NCBI GenBank assembly: GCA_021030905.1
Contig: JAGFMI010000022.1
Span: forward strand, 558,001 to 622,000
DNA length: 64,000 nt
Source of the DNA: Pyrenula massariospora
Lineage: Eukaryota > Ascomycota > Eurotiomycetes > Pyrenulales > Pyrenulaceae
Reading direction: 5' to 3'
The notes beneath the pieces were generated by a model, which saw only the letters and a program-made list of their open reading frames with translations, did not search any database and had not been told where the DNA came from. This document shows, one piece after another, positions 33,679 through 45,363 of this stretch (within the stretch, counting starts at the first letter, position 1; every line of letters starts with the position of its first letter). Both the position numbers and the translations under genes were made by a program.

Positions 33679-34971
33679 CTACGCCGGGGCTAGGCCCTCA
33701 GGCACCCCCCAAACCCTAACCCCCCCCTCATCCCCACTCGTAACCACCACCTCCTCCCCCTCCCACCGTCTCCCCTGATCCGCCCTCCTGGCCCAGCACA
33801 CGTGATTCACCTCGTACTCGCCGTGCGCGGCCTCGACAGCCGCAACGACTTCCCATTTCCCAGCGCCAGCTGCCGCGTCAGCGTCAGCAGCGAGGGAGGG
33901 AGGGGTTTCGCGGTAAACAACGACGCTTCCGTCGCCGGAGCAGGAGGCGACGAGGCCGGTGGTGGCGGACCATGCGGTAGCGTAGGCGGGGCGGGCGTGG
34001 TAGGGGGGGAGGGTGGTGAGGAGGGTCCAGGGCTCGGTTGTGGGTGGGGGGCGGATTATGCTGGGGATGGCTGACTTGGTGGTGGGGGGATTGGTGGGGG
34101 ATGTGGATGGAGGCAGGGTGCGGCGCCAGATGCGGATGCGGCCGTCGTCTGTGGCTGTTGCGAGACGGAGGGGGCGTTGGGGCTCATTGAGATCGGTGGG
34201 AGGGGATGGGGAGGGAAGGCGTTTCTCCCACTCCACCCCCCACACCGTCCCCATCCCCTCCTCCCCCTCCCCAAAAACGCCCACACACCCCCACTCCCCC
34301 CCCTCCTCCTCGACCGCGCGCCACACCCTCACCCGCTCGTCATAGCTCCCACTCACCAAACACTCCTCCTCAGGGCTCCAGGCGAGGCACTTGACGTCCC
34401 CCTCGTGCTCGGTCAGCACGGCGACCGTCTCCCAGTCGTCCTCGTCGCTGACCTCCTCCCAGATCCACACGCTCTTGTCGCGGCTGCAGGTCGCGAGCAG
34501 CGACGGGTTGACCGGGCAGTAGGCCACGGACTTGACCTCGCTGTCGTGGCCGGTGAGGAGGGTGGTGAAGAGCCAGGGGTCGGCTTCTGCATCGTCGGCG
34601 GAGGCGGAGGCGGAGGGGTTGTGGCGCCAGATGCCGACCGTGGCGTCGAAGCTGGCGGTGGCGAGGACTGTTTCGGTTGAGGCGGTTCCGGAGGTGGTGT
34701 TGGTGTGGCCTGGTGGGTGTAAGGGGGGTTTCCAGCAGACGTGGCGGACGGAGCGTTTGTGGCCGCCGGAGACGGTGGAGAGCGTTTTGAAGGTAGTTAG
34801 GCTGGAGATAGTAGCGGACCGGGAAGAGGAGGCGGTTGCGAGGAGGGGTAGTTGCGGGTGTGGGTGTGTGTGCCAGGCGCGGGTTGGAGTTGAAGGGGAC
34901 GGGGCGATAGTGGCGAGGAGCGCGAGGGTGGGAACATCGGCCGAAGGTGAGGGTGGAGGAGAGAAGGGCAT
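33679..34971 (-). CDS. CIA1: Cytosolic iron-sulfur assembly protein CIA1 (WD40)
   Basis: WD40 beta-propeller subunit of the cytosolic Fe-S targeting complex, which hands clusters to apo-proteins such as DNA polymerases, helicases and Dph1-Dph2. It is a single exon of 430 residues. WD repeats are recognisable from SGGHKRSVRHVCWKP, LATASFDATVGIW, LTGHDSEVKSVAYCP, LLATCSRDKSVWIWEEV, LTEHEGDVKCLAWSP and LVSGSYDERVRVWRAV; the order and spacing match CIA1. Blades are enlarged by Gly/Glu-rich and Pro/Ser/Thr-rich inserts, so it is longer than the yeast protein (about 330). The coding strand alternates twice between C-rich and G-rich blocks. Confidence 0.88.
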   Translation of the reverse strand: MPFSPPPSPSADVPTLALLATIAPSPSTPTRAWHTHPHPQLPLLATASSSRSATISSLTTFKTLSTVSGGHKRSVRHVCWKPPLHPPGHTNTTSGTASTETVLATASFDATVGIWRHNPSASASADDAEADPWLFTTLLTGHDSEVKSVAYCPVNPSLLATCSRDKSVWIWEEVSDEDDWETVAVLTEHEGDVKCLAWSPEEECLVSGSYDERVRVWRAVEEEGGEWGCVGVFGEGEEGMGTVWGVEWEKRLPSPSPPTDLNEPQRPLRLATATDDGRIRIWRRTLPPSTSPTNPPTTKSAIPSIIRPPPTTEPWTLLTTLPPYHARPAYATAWSATTGLVASCSGDGSVVVYRETPPSLAADADAAAGAGKWEVVAAVEAAHGEYEVNHVCWARRADQGRRWEGEEVVVTSGDEGGVRVWGVPEGLAPA

Positions 34972-36089
34972 TTTTGCGGAGAAAGTGATCGATGGACGCT
35001 GTAGACGATGCTCTCTTGGACGGATAGAGATTGTGAAATTAACGCTTAGAAGGTTGGGTGGGAAAAATCGTTTCGAGTATTGAAGAAAATTGGCCGATCC
35101 GGAACCAGGATATCAATCTTTATTTTCTTGTATGTAATAAAGCTTCAGCCGCCAGGAACGACGATGAAAGGATTTGGATTGAAGCTTGGCTCCCTCTGAC
35201 TAGACAAGTTCTTATGACTTTAAAAGGGTTCAGTATCCTTGATTAAACAATTTTTTGGTTCGTCGTGTTGTTGGCTCGATACTTCTGACAAGATCTCAGT
35301 ATCATTCGATTATGTTATTGCTTCGGCCACAAGACGCGTTCGCTAAAATTGAAGTACAGCTTAAGGTTTTTTTGGCCTTTTCACTTCGCCTGGAAAGCTC
35401 TCTACAGCTTGAAATACATTGATAAATTTTTGTGCCTGAAATTTAAGCCGTGACGTCGTCTCTATCCTCAACATTATTATCGACAAAAAGGTTATTGCGG
35501 AAGCAATAGCGACCGAAAAAGAAGCCTCTAGCGCTATTCTAGGGTGTCCTTGCTCAGTCCCTCGCTGCTCTAAGTTCGCGGCTTACCCCGTTTACTCCAT
35601 ATTTCACTCAATTTTAGGTAACTCCTTCATAAATATTGTAAGACCAGCCACCTACTTAATTGGATGTAGGTGATGAGGAAATAGCGCCCATTAGACAAGG
35701 AGTCATCAACGAATCAAGACTTTACAATTAATTTAAAGTAAGAGATGGCCCTCAAATAAGTATTTGCAGAGTGCCTGTCCGTCGACATTCCTGTCGACGC
35801 CAAGGAGGCGGGTTCATCCGCACCTGGAACGTCGCTGCTTCTTTCTCAAATCTTCTACATTTTGAGCCTCAGTCTGTATAGCCAAAGCTGCAGACCTCTA
35901 GGTTGCTGTGCGGATGGCATTCACTATTTCGTCATACAGGTTTACGACAAGCAAGTAGATCTGTCCCATTAAACAGTTTTCGGAACCGATAAGATCCGTC
36001 ATGGAGCGTGCAGCTTATTGCGTTAATTGCATTTGTCGATAGCCAGTCTTCGAAGATAGTGAAAGATATCGACATTATGACAAGATAAT
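34972..36089. other. Intergenic, AT-richer, promoter of CIA1 then no gene
   Basis: The first 100 bp should be the CIA1 leader. The rest (35100-36089) is richer in A/T than its neighbours and has no supported frame. A small inverted repeat, CACCTAC (35649-35655) with GTAGGTG (35666-35672), is visible. Confidence 0.45.
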
Positions 36090-36403
36090 CTATATATGAG
36101 GTATAAAATTTGCCCAATTAACATTTATGTATGCGCTTTGCTCCAACTCCCTCAGACTTGCAAGGGCCTCGATGAGCAAATAGCTACGACCGAAAGCATA
36201 TATAACTGCAAGGGGAAATATGCTCCAGAATTCACCGGTCATAGGTAACTTCTTGCTGGGACGCTGTTCGTCCACTTCCCTCTCGACCTTCTGTTCTGTT
36301 CCACCCAGTAATTTGGAAATATAATTATCTCCTCTATGGTAGCGATACCATACGGCAATTGTCCCAAGAATCCAAACCCCGCCATGGCTCCCTCCGCTTC
36401 TGG
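36090..36403 (-). pseudogene. C-terminal remnant of a fungal multi-pass membrane protein
   Basis: An open minus-strand stretch reads through FPLAVIYAFGRSYLLIEALA and then SLRELEQSAYINVNWANFIPHI followed by a stop. This matches in character the last helix and C-terminal tail of a common Pezizomycotina membrane-protein family of unknown function, whose members tend to end W-x-N-F-I-P-H. Upstream in frame is a stop, and beyond it lies the start of the PAQR gene on the opposite strand, so there is no room for the rest of the protein. I take it as a truncated copy. Family assignment is from memory of the motif, not a search. Confidence 0.4.
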
Positions 36404-36509
36404 CTAGGTCGACTCATCGAATAAGACGAACATTTTGAACAAATCCAAAAATAACCATTAAGAGCCAATTCCGTTTTCCACCATAAGTATGTCTTCTAAT
36501 TGACTTACT

Positions 36510-37497
36510 ATGGGCCTTGGCTCTGAGCTGCGTCAAAGAACCCATGCAGGAAAGTCAGATGCCACAAGCACCGGCATGCAGCAAGGTATCATGAAGCCAA
36601 GGATATTGACCGTTGCTGAGATACCTGAATGGTACCAGAACAGCGACTACATAATCACCGGGTATCGTCCGATATCCAATTCTTTTTCAGCGTGCGCTAG
36701 AAGCCTGTCCTACCTTCACAACGAGACAGCCAACGTTTTCTCACATCTGGTACCGGCGGTATTCGTTGTGGTGTTTCAAGTCTATCTTTGGCACTTCTTC
36801 TGGACCAGGTTCCCAAACGCCTTCTATCGTGATTACAGCATCTTCGCCTTTCACGCTTTGACTTCTGTATGCTGCTTTGGTCTCTCCGCTGTCTATCATA
36901 CTGTCATCAATCATTCTGAGAGCGTCCTCGATTTATGGAGCAGGATCGACTATGTTGGCATCCTCGCTCTGATTTTGGGAGACTTTGTTTCTGGCATCTA
37001 CGTTGGTTTCTACTGCGAACCGCATCTACAGAGAACATACTGGACGATGGTAAACACCTCTCAGTGTTTGATACATCCTCTAAGCGCGATTCTACCGAGC
37101 ACAACAGATCCTCGTCTTCGGGGCCCTAACAGCAACGTTAGTCCTCCACCCATCCTACCAACACCGCCGATACAGACTCATCCGCCTCGCCACCTTCGTA
37201 GCCACCGGCCTCTCAGCCTTCGCGCCCATCATCCACGCCGTCCAACTCTTCGACCTCGACCAACTCAACAAGCAGTCCGGCCTCCCATACTACTACGCCG
37301 AAGGCCTTCTCTGCATCCTCGGTGCCATATTCTACGCCGCGAACATTCCCGAGCGGCTTGCGCCGGGGAAATTCGACATGTGGATCCACTCGCACGTGAT
37401 TTTTCATTGTCTGGTGGTTGTGGCGGCGGCGGTGCATTTTCGGGGCATCTGGACGGCGTTGGAGTGGAATTATGAGGCGAGGCGCTGCTTAAGATGA
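36510..37497 (+). CDS. PAQR/hemolysin-III receptor (IZH-like)
   Basis: Seven-helix membrane protein of the adiponectin-receptor family; yeast Izh proteins link zinc, sterol and lipid metabolism. Exons 36510-37049 and 37108-37497 with a 58-nt intron (GTAAAC...AACAG) give 309 residues. Reading through without splicing changes frame and loses the family match. Family features: EIPEWYQNSDYIITGYRP near the start, SYLHNETANVFSHL, the metal-site motif GLSAVYHT in helix 2-3, IDYVGILALI, and the C-terminal HSHVIFHCLVV, where HSHxxFH supplies two zinc ligands. The second exon is C-rich at its start and G-rich at its end. The stop lies only 17 bp from the MITE-like element. Confidence 0.9.
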
Positions 37498-37514
37498 TGT
37501 CGAGTTCAGAGAGG

Positions 37515-37778
37515 CACGCGGGTGACACTAAAAGTGGCACCGCGAAATTTGCCGTGCGGGTGAAGATTGACGATTGTACGGTAGACCCTTACATTTCAAA
37601 ATTATATAACTCAGTCAAAACTTTATGAATTATTTTGAGATTGACTGTAGATAAATTTAAAATAACAAATCTATATATTTCAGATCTGAAATTATCTTGT
37701 TCTGTACCAAGTTACTGCTGTAATAGAGGACGAAGTGTAGACAAATTTCGCGGTGCCACTTTTAGTGTCACCCGCGTG
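37515..37778. mobile_element. MITE-like element with perfect 37-bp terminal inverted repeats
   Basis: The ends 37515-37551 and 37742-37778 are exact reverse complements for 37 bp, beginning CACGCGGGTGACAC. The 190-bp interior is AT-rich with no coding frame. The flanks are AGAGG on both sides (37510-37514 and 37779-37783), consistent with a 5-bp target duplication. Each inverted repeat also contains its own palindrome: GGTG and CACT (37521-37524, 37526-37529) pair with AGTG and CACC (37533-37536, 37538-37541) around AAA. Size, perfect ends and lack of genes fit a non-autonomous DNA transposon. The superfamily is not assigned. Perfect ends imply recent movement. It probably lies inside the PAQR 3' untranslated region. 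Confidence 0.85.
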
Positions 37779-38422
37779 AGAGGGTGGAGGGTTGGGTGAA
37801 GTTTTAGGGTGGCAAGCGGCATTTTTTGAGTTCGTGTAGAAACCTAAAGTGTATACCAGCCATGGACCTGACAACAACAAAACCTTCTTGGTGCAAGCAT
37901 ACAGCAACCCACATTAGAGGAGACTGGTCCTTTGAAGACCAGACCGTGAACACATTGATCATGGTGCCCGATCGGAAGTCGCTAAACGGCATCGGAAAAG
38001 ACCGTACTAGCTCCAGCAACCCATTTACCGTCATTAAGCCTTTGTCATTTTAAGGTATTTGAGACGATGATCTGCGCTCTCCCAACTCTGTCCGACTAAT
38101 GACGCCACTCAGGTAACATCTTTATTGAGCGATAAGAATTTATGTGAAGCAAACAATGAACTTTAAGAAGTAAATTTTATTCACAGCGTCATACCACGTA
38201 TCATACAGAGCGAGGGTTCCATGCCAGTCCTGCTTTATCCTGAGCAGGTTGACTTGCGTCTTTCCAGTGCCGCCCTCGACATCACCAATACAATATCTTA
38301 TATACACAGAATGACGCCAACAAAAGCGCCAACTCTCAGTCCGCGGGTATAGACAATGATATCACAATGCCGCCCACCGTAGCACATCGTCGTCGTCCGT
38401 ACAGAGAAGAAAACAAGCTACC
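37779..38422. other. Convergent intergenic behind the MITE
   Basis: Between the element and the stop of the MHYT gene. I see no gene. It should hold the 3' untranslated region of the MHYT gene. Confidence 0.5.
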
Positions 38423-40980
38423 TCACGCCCGACACAGCGCAAACAGCTCGTCCACAAAGGTATTCATCTCCGTAGTTGCCACTGCAACCTCTCCAACCGT
38501 GCCCATCTCATTCATCTCAAAGCTGCTCTCACTTCCCCTCGTGTGCAACTCGCTGATATCCACACTGACCTGATTGCTCACCATGATCCCTCCAAACGCC
38601 GGATTCGTTACCAGCGGCTTTTCCGACGTCGACGCGTCCCTTCTCGAGAGGCTGTGTTTGCGGTCTGCGCCTCGGAACCAAGATAGGGATCTCGCCACCG
38701 GGGTGGGCGTGGGTGGAGTACGGACGCCAGGACCACGGTCAGAGCCAAAGCCGTCATGCTTGCCAGTGGCTTGGCGGAGGTTGATGCAATGTGCAAACTC
38801 ACGGTGAATTTGGCGGGCGAATGATTCGTGGTCGGCGACACCGGTGTAGACTTGTTGTTGGGCATTGAAGAACCGAAGTGGGACGTAGTCTAGTTTGTTA
38901 TTTGCGCCGCGGGCTTGGAGGGTGTTGATGAACCGGATGGGGAGGAGCGTGCATTTTCCGGCGCTCGAGTTGCGGCCCTGTGGCTGGCACGGAGCGAGAA
39001 TGCGTTTAGCGGAGAAGCGTGCTTGCATGACGGACGGATCTTCGACGATGTCAACAAGGCGGGTGAGGGCGCGATAGACCTCCTGGCAAAATTCTTGCTC
39101 ATATTTCATTGTGTAGCCGGGATCATTCTTCAAGACTTTGAGCATGCCTTGTACAGTCCAATTGTCCATTTTGCGAAGAATATCAGTCTGCCATTGTGCT
39201 AGTGCGTCGAAAGGAAGTTTGACTGCGGGGAGTTGATTGGGGCGGGATTTGTCAACCAGCACATCGAAGCCTTTCCGGACACTTGGTCGGAGCATGAAGC
39301 AGGAGACATGGACTCCAGGGCTCATCATGTTTTCTGTTTGAGAATATGCCAGGATGTTATGGAGCCGCATTTGCATGTCCTCCGTGGTTGTCTGCATGTT
39401 CTTCGCAAGAATTTCTGCAATTTGGGGAATAGCTGCGAATCGAAACCCGCTTGCGGCGAAATGAATAGCATCTTGTTTCTTCACCTGCTGCGTCACAAAT
39501 AGAAATTGACCCTTGCCAAAGTAATACGGTAGATCGTTGCTTTCCAAATCTCCTTTTACCGATTTCGTTATCAGTTTCTTTTGGGACTTTGATAGGGCAA
39601 CTGGATTGCTCCCTGTGGCCATTGGTTCCTCGTAGAGAACTCCAAGCTTCTCCAGAGGTTGGTGGACGTGCTGTGCTAGGTCTTGTGCTGCAACGCAGAA
39701 TAGCTCCTTGAATACAATCGAGAAATCCACATCCAGCTCTGCACCTTCATGGCCTGCGCCGCCACTACCAGGACAGTATCGTCGAGCTGCTGGACTTGAT
39801 ATTAGATGATGCTTCATTCCTCCAATTAGATCACCCAAGACGGCCCAATTTCGGGTCGCTCGAAAAACCCAGAGAAAGGCAGGATGAATGCGAGAAAATT
39901 CTTCGTCTCCAAATGTCTGCAATTATTGTCAGCTTCGTCATTTTTGTTCTGGTTCAGTGATTTGACCTTTTCGACGTAGTGGTTTGTGATCTTGCGACTT
40001 GGGAGCAATCCTTCCGGGGTAACCATGATGCGGCCAGTATCATCAAAATAGGCGCAAGCCAGAACCAACTGTTGTGCCCTATTCCTAGACCGTTTCCGAG
40101 ATTGGTTCGCAATCAAAGCGAAGAATAGTAGGAGAACACAAGAGGCACATGACTGAGAAGATTTAGCTGGGCTTTTTCTCAACCCGATCGGTGTACCTAC
40201 CAATACAGTGCACACAATGACGGTCTGGTTTCTTGAGAGCATATCGGATGCTGGGTGTACGATCCCTCTCGACCTATAATATGTACCCACCGTAGCCGTC
40301 CAGTGCATACCCGAGACTGCGCATGCCAAGATGGCACCACAGAGACCACGCTTCCACCAACTGTTCGTCCAAGTTTGCCTCAGTCGGAAGAAGACGCTCA
40401 ATGCCACCAAGCTAGCGAAGACGGCAATGACGGCAGCGCCAATGACGTATTGGATGTGATATGAGCATTGATAGTTTGAGATTCCCAGCTGCCCAACGTA
40501 GTGCATTCCGCAGACGGCAAGGCCAGTCAATGTCCCGGACAAGGCGATATAGTATTTCGTTGCTTTCTCGCTACCACCCAAGATGTAGAAGGCACCCATC
40601 AGCACGACAATGGGCAGGAAGAAAGAGACAGCCGTGAATCCTGGACTGTACACGATCTGATCGTCTGCATCTCCAAAACCTAGCACCACAGCACGGTTGC
40701 CGATAAAGTGCATGCACCAGATACCGACTCCTCCCATGGTGATTGAAGACGTGACCAAGAGATACCTGCGATAGTCGAGTCAGAGCGCTGATCCATGGTG
40801 GTGAGTGATGCCAAGCATTCGATACTGGACGTACCAGTTGTAGAGCCCAAGTCGAGAAGTGCGACGATGAAGGAGCTCCAACGTAGTTACACATCCTGCC
40901 AAAGAGACAATATAGGATAAAACTATGTAGCCAGCATTGTAAGAAGCTAGGGCTATCTGGCCCTGTTCGACTCGAGGCAT
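38423..40980 (-). CDS. MHYT-domain signalling membrane protein
   Basis: Seven-helix MHYT sensor domain fused to a large soluble region. The bacterial MHYT module is thought to bind metal and sense a gas, while the fungal role is unknown. Exons 40980-40835, 40765-40201, 40152-39967 and 39916-38423 give 796 residues. The three MHYT-type motifs are WCMHFIGN, CGMHYVGQ and SGMHWTAT, each in a predicted helix. After the last helix and the basic cluster NQSRKRSRNR comes the fungal-specific part with CAYFDDTGRIMVTPEGLLPS and FLWVFRATRNW. The third intron has a weak donor (GTCAAA) but keeps frame and restores a continuous family alignment. The C-terminus is Ser-rich and disordered. Confidence 0.85.
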
Positions 40981-43338
40981 CTTTAGAATCTGAGACTCGT
41001 AGGCTTGTTGTTCTCAAGTATCATGTTAGTTTAATCAAGTTAATAACGGCTTGCGGCAAATACCTCGTCCTTCCGGTCACGTAGAACCAGCAATGACCAG
41101 AGAAAGAGAGCTCTAGCCTACGCTACGTCCCTTGATCTCCGTTTGTGCGTTTCTTCGGTGGAAGTGAATCACAAATGATCCGATTCCAAGAGGCAGTCAC
41201 TCGCCTTGAAGAGATCGAGAGCGACGTACTCAAAAAAGAGCCAAAGTGTACATAAACACTTGTTCCCCACGGCGTCTTTGCTCAATTAAGAGAGAGACAC
41301 TCGTGACAGAAGGAGTGGATCAAGGCAGTGCTAATGCTTTTCACAATACTGTGATCAGATATCATGTTCCATGACCATTATCCTAGGTTAACTCCATTCA
41401 TATGGCCCAGAACGAATCAAGAAAGACAGGGATCAGAGTTTGAACGGGGGGACTCTAGTCCAACCGGGCGTGAGCGGTTTGCTATAGAGACCTAGGAGGC
41501 CAGAAACAAATCTATACCAGAGTGAGCATTAGAGTAACATCGAAGCCTCCACTGCAAGTGCGTAAAAAGCGGCAACACTGACCAGGTAGGGTGGATCTTA
41601 GTGCTTGAGCGTCAAAGCGAGATTGATTAGAGTGAGGGACAGTGGGGCCTGAAAACTGAAGGGTCGTATCCTGTGCGGTGGGTAATGGGGAACTTTAACG
41701 AAAGGTTAAAACGATCCACGGTGCTGAAAAGGAAAGCATATCTAACCATATCAGTGAGAATTGAGCACTCCTCAGATCGCATCATGCACATTGTCAGATG
41801 GACGGGACTCTCAAATTTCCAAAGCTACAGCGTTGGGCAAGATGCGAATCTCACACTGGTTAAACCGCAGCCAAGGATGACTGATCTGGCACCTCTTCCA
41901 ACCCTACTTCGGCGTGATGCCCTATTGTAGGGTGCGCACTGCAGGAGGATTCCCAGGGTCCGTGAGGTTCTTCCGTGGAGCTCGCGGGTGTCGCGCCACC
42001 AAAGACCGATTCAGAGCGAGGACACGACACGGTAAGAATTCTCATTGGACGTACGGAAAAGAGAAAAACATAACGGCGCAGGTACAGCTTTGGCGCGATA
42101 ATGACTGCGACTATCAATTATCGACGAGATAGGCTCGAGTGGAGAGTCGTCCTCGCCGTGGCCCACAGAGGTATACGTGCCGGACATTATGATTAAATTC
42201 ATCAACCAGGCGCACCGATCACTCTATCTCTTCCAGCACCTTCGCCAATAGCAGGAGAACCGGCAACGAGGTTGGTAGGACAAATCTCAAGCTTGCCTCC
42301 GCCCCACCAACCCGGACCAGGCTATCGACTTGGGTTCTGGATAGCTTGGTCTCGCCTAAAGCTGTCGAACATGGGGAGGAGCCATGGCTTGCAATATACG
42401 CTACTACCGACCCTGGCGCTCGGAGCAGGTCAGGTCAGAGCTTATCGGTCTACACAATTGACCCGCAAGAAGCAAATTCATGCAGTTTCTCTAACTGTGA
42501 CGAGCTGAGAAGGATTTAGATGCAAGTATTAACGCGGTGAAGAAGTCAGAACAAACATGGGGCCCCTGGAGATCCACGGGATGATGAGCGACAGGCCGAC
42601 GGGGCACGTCGGCTGGGACGGAAACGCAGATCAGCAGCAGGCAAGGCCCGGTCTAGAGCAGCGGGCGGTGTGGAGGCGAAAAAGTCAATGAGATTGTCGA
42701 CGGTCAGATTGTGTCCGCGCCCTTCAGCTCGCCATTCCTCTTTGGGGGCCAACGTCGTAATAAGGCGTCTGTGACCCTGTCCGTGCGGCACAATTGAGTT
42801 CGTGGTGATTTAAGCTGTGCCGTCTGTTCAATGAGGTTTGATTTCTGAGGTCCGAGGAGGTATTATTTGACTCTGACGAGCCCACGTGGTTGAGAAAAGA
42901 TGGAGACAAACTTTGGTCTCCATCGATGACGCTTCTCGCCCACATTCAGGAGATGGGATGATGCTCTTCCCCAAGCCTCGGTTTTCGTCAGCGTGGAAAG
43001 ACCCCTATCTACACCCCCGTTGTGCTAAAAGGCTGAAAGGGTCAGACATCCTGGTCGGAACAACCATGCATGAGAAGGCGTGCATATCACGGTAGGCTCC
43101 TACATGAAACTCCAGCCGTCAATTGAGGAGATCCGATATTGCATATCTGCCGAACACTTTGTATTCTAGGTCAATGCAAGTAATCGGGATCGAAGAACAA
43201 TATGTAATGCCATGAATCGATACGGTTCGCTTTTCCCGTGATGAAACCACGCCAACGCACGCGGAGTTAACCCAAGACCCCGCCGTACCAGAGAAAACGG
43301 TTCTGCTCCCATGAAACATCGCAAACGTTAAAACATGC
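40981..43338. other. Intergenic 2.4 kb, nothing recognised
   Basis: Promoter of the MHYT gene at one end and 3' region of KEX1 at the other. In between, frames are under 90 residues and carry no family features. A tRNA-like B-box near 41435 was considered and rejected. Confidence 0.5.
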
Positions 43339-45363
43339 TTATCCAGAACCTTTCTCTGAGCGTCCCGAACTTCCCTCTTTCGGTCCCGTCGACTTCTCCG
43401 CTCCGTCATCATCGCTGCTGTCATCCGCCAAATCGTACGGCGAAGAAGCGCTGACGTCGTGACCGTCATTGTCACCGTGCAGATCATCCAGCTCTGCCTC
43501 GTCAAAGTCTGCGGCCTCCAGATCTCTTCCATGGCCTTTGGCGGACCGGAAGCGACCTCCAAGGCCGCCATTGCTAAAACTCGCGGTGCCTGGCACGCCT
43601 TGGTATACAGGCCCGCCACGTCGCCTGCTTCTCTGACGAGCACGCCAGACAAAGAATCCCCACACCGCAGCCGCAATGGCCACCACCACGAGTGCTACCT
43701 CGCCACTCTTGTAGTAAGCGCGCCACTCGGCGTCCTTGAGTTTCTCTTTTTCTGACTCGGTGGCCGCCGTGCTATTGGGATGGCCGCCGACACTGGTTTC
43801 TGTGCCCGCTCTCTCGCCATCAATTTGGCTGTCTACGGGTTTCCCGCCGATGGATGCAATGTCAACGCCGATAAATCGATCGAGCATGTCGCGAGTGCGG
43901 CGTGGGTAGTCGAATGGAACCATGTGGCTGGAATTGTAGAACAATACGTAGGTGAGGTTGCGCGCCTCTTGGTATACTCCTGCCGGCTCCCCTTCAAAAG
44001 TCCAGGCTCTCTTTGGCGCCCATACCCCCGGCGACACTTCGAAACCTTTGGCTCCTGACCATTCCATATTGCTGATGAAATCCTCTGTTCCGAGGTGATT
44101 GCAGATGAAGTCCTGGTCGCCACTGAAAAGGACAATTGGGACCTCTTCGAGTAGTCCAGGCAGCATATCGATGCTCGGCCTGGACTTCTGAGCCGTAAAT
44201 GCGCCACTCACAGCTCCATTGCATTCTGTCCATCCGGTACGCTTATCTGGATTGACGTGTAGGGCATCAACAACTTCCTGCTTCCTGAGGTACGGCGTCA
44301 CGTCTTTCAGGTCCGGAGGCCAATTCATTCCACATGATGGGAATACGTCGAACAGTCGGACGTCGTACATATTGTAGCACTCTCCATTGTCTTTCCGAGT
44401 CGTTCCGAGGATCTCGTTCAGGATGTTCTCGCAAACACCAATGTCGACGTGCTCAGTCCCGCCCGGAGCATTGAGCGCGTTATTGCAGCTGGTTTGCAGT
44501 TTTTCAATCGCTTTGGCCTTGTCTGAGCCACCTTCCAGGATGCCTCTTTGATATGCGTATTGTAGATAGGCTTGATACTGCTCCGTAGGCGCTACCCAGC
44601 CGTTTCCAATAAGCAGTCCACCAAGGTTCCATTTCGTCTTCCCAGGCTGTTTGTTCCGGTCCAGTATTGCGCGCGCGATGTAGGGGATATGCTGCCCTGC
44701 GTATGATTCGCCTGCGAAATATAGCTACCGATGGATTAGCGTATTTCAATCTCTCACTCAATTATCTTACATCGTCATGCTCATATTCTGGGAAAAGCGA
44801 AAACCACTTCTCTAAGAAAGTGACCATCTGCGCTGCCATATCCGAAAGCTCATGTAGGTAGGCGTTGCCATTGACATAGCTATAGCCTGTTCCTACCGGA
44901 TTGTCCACGAAAAGTAGGTTCGCAAATTCATCCCACGATCCATCATTGTACACTAGGGTGGAATCGTCTTTTAAACGATAGGGACCGATCTCCATCAAGG
45001 CCCCATCCATCGAGCTGCATCCTGGCCCGCCATTAAGCCAGACCACCGTACGTTGCTTGTTCGCTATATGTCGATTCTGGAAATGCCAGAACCACAGGTT
45101 TGCATTGCTGTCATGGTCAACTTCGACGTGGCTAGATGGCCGTTAGCTTTCGGCTTGCTTCTGCAAAAAAACCAAAGAAGAGCGTACCCAGCGTGCATTT
45201 TCAATAATGGGCCGTCTGGCTGGCCGGGCAGTGATTGAACGAAATAATCTCCTGCCTTCAGATCTGCCAGCGCTGGCAGGAATTGTGCCGTAAGCAACAG
45301 TCCCGTTGCCCATATTCGCCGTAGGAAATCTGCGGTACTTTCTCTGCGGCCAAGTATGTACAT
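43339..45363 (-). CDS. KEX1: Pheromone-processing carboxypeptidase KEX1
   Basis: Serine carboxypeptidase of the trans-Golgi that trims C-terminal Lys/Arg from precursors after KEX2 cleavage. Exons 45363-45188, 45131-44771 and 44724-43339 (introns 56 and 46 nt) give 640 residues. A signal peptide with a Leu-rich core ends near ALA. The catalytic triad is Ser186 in GESYAG, Asp382 in SGDQDF and His446 in [10 protein letters not shown]; the substrate-site motif [13 protein letters not shown] is present. A single membrane helix at about 521-539 is followed by an Arg-rich stop-transfer and a very acidic cytosolic tail, the features that separate KEX1 from vacuolar carboxypeptidase Y. Stops precede the chosen ATG in frame. 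Confidence 0.95.

Noticed and set aside
35649-35672. CACCTAC/GTAGGTG inverted repeat as a second MITE
   Set aside because: Only 7 bp, with no duplication of flanks and no second copy; it is within chance expectation.
36510-37475. Unspliced 321-residue PAQR product
   Set aside because: After residue 180 it turns into Pro/Arg/His-rich sequence. Removing the 58-nt intron gives the remaining helices and the HSHxxFH motif.
41425-41520. tRNA-like B-box (CGTTCAAACTC on the minus strand)
   Set aside because: No matching A-box, no acceptor-stem pairing and no anticodon arm could be drawn around it.
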